Assembly (NCBI GenBank): GCA_021775195.1
Contig: JAJFIG010000428.1
Location: 1 to 6,663 of the forward strand
Direction of reading: 5' to 3'
DNA length: 6,663 nucleotides
From: Rhodospirillales bacterium
Lineage (GTDB): Bacteria > Pseudomonadota > Alphaproteobacteria > Rhodospirillales > 2-02-FULL-58-16
The notes beneath the pieces were generated by a model, which was not told where the DNA came from, made no database searches, and worked only from the letters and a program-made list of their open reading frames with translations. Position numbers and translations under genes: made by a program. The first letter of the stretch is position 1, and each line of letters begins with the position of its first letter. Shown piece after piece: positions 6,392-6,663 of this stretch.

Positions 6392-6468
6392 TACATTGAC
6401 TCATTGTGTATCCGCTTGGGTCGTGCTGGCAACCTTTGGGCGACCGTTTTCAACTTTTTATCGTTCGG

Positions 6469-6649
6469 ATTACGGTGACAGTTTCCTAAAGATATAGAAT
6501 GCGCCATTCATGGCTCCATGGTGCGATTCGCCCGACTTGTCCTTCCCGGTTTCCCCCATCTTGTGACCCAGCGCGGCAACAGGCAGGCGCGGACCTTTTT
6601 TGAGGAAGGCGGCAATGAATAGGTGCATTTCGTAAACTGTCACCGTAAT
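6469..6649 (+). repeat. Repeat copy B: complete element with terminal inverted repeats
   Basis: The left end ATTACGGTGACAGTTT (6469-6484) is matched exactly in inverted form by the outer part of the right end (6623-6649); the inner part of the left end has diverged. The interior aligns throughout with copy A, including the identical block ACCCAGCGCGGCAACAGGC (6566-6584) and the flanking GCGGGACC-like and GGCGGCAAT sequences. The length from ACGGT to ACCGT or its equivalent is one base shorter than in copy A. No target-site duplication is obvious in the few flanking bases. It lies in the same orientation as copies A and C. Confidence 0.85.
6470..6628 (-). CDS. Possible 52-residue ORF spanning repeat copy B
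   Basis: On the - strand ATG (6628-6626) lies within one inverted end and TAA (6472-6470) within the other. The frame between is uninterrupted and reads MHLFIAAFLKKGPRLPVAAL at the start, then GHKMGETGKDKSGESHHGAM and NGAFYIFRKLSP at the end. It is too short and odd to name; the end FRKLSP is encoded by the inverted repeat itself. The equivalent frame in copy A shares VAALG, ETG, NGAF and FRKL but lacks ATG and has a frameshift. My hand comparison of the shared codons finds differences at all three codon positions (about 11, 6 and 10), so selection for a protein is not shown. No convincing ribosome site precedes the ATG. It may be a true small passenger gene, a transposase relic or an accidental frame. 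Confidence 0.3.
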   Translation of the reverse strand: MHLFIAAFLKKGPRLPVAALGHKMGETGKDKSGESHHGAMNGAFYIFRKLSP

Positions 6650-6663
6650 GCGCTCATGGCCCC

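Noticed and set aside
4487..6649. CRISPR array formed by the repeats
   Set aside because: The units are about 180 bases, only three in number, imperfect, and separated by genes of irregular length.

Overview
The window has two very different halves. Bases 1 to about 3850 are strongly GC-rich, densely coding and all on the + strand. Bases 3851 to 6663 are visibly richer in A and T, loosely packed, and carry small or unfamiliar genes on both strands among copies of a repeated element. The codon use and proteins of the first half suggest a high-GC proteobacterium, perhaps an alphaproteobacterium. That placement is an inference from general character, not a demonstrated one.

Left half: three genes in tight series look like one operon for making or modifying a nucleotide sugar or surface glycan. 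They are a UDP-glucuronate decarboxylase-like NAD-dependent epimerase/dehydratase whose N-terminus lies before the window, a short Gfo/Idh/MocA-family NAD(P)-dependent oxidoreductase starting one codon after the epimerase stop, and a full-length AsnB-type glutamine-dependent amidotransferase. Together they could convert a sugar nucleotide and then amidate or aminate it. A strong intrinsic terminator at 3828-3850 ends this unit and marks the composition change.

Right half: a DUF4262 gene on the - strand (3986-4459), then a 184-base element with terminal inverted repeats (copy A, 4487-4670), an unrecognised five-helix membrane protein on the + strand (4820-5947), a 5'-half copy of the same element (copy C, 5986-6058), an unrecognised small gene on the - strand (6060-6332), and a second full copy (copy B, 6469-6649). 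All three copies have the same orientation. Bases 3778-3985 hold only the terminator, 4671-4819 is a leader without a recognisable signal, and 6333-6468 holds only doubtful mini-ORFs.

The most interesting point is the repeat family. Besides its 27-base inverted ends, copy B contains a 52-codon - strand reading frame that starts inside one inverted end and stops inside the other. The same frame is visible in degraded form in copies A and C. On the - strand, copies A and B each lie just upstream of a small orphan gene, and copy C is cut exactly at the stop codon of the neighbouring gene. This looks like an accessory island shaped by a small mobile or miniature element.
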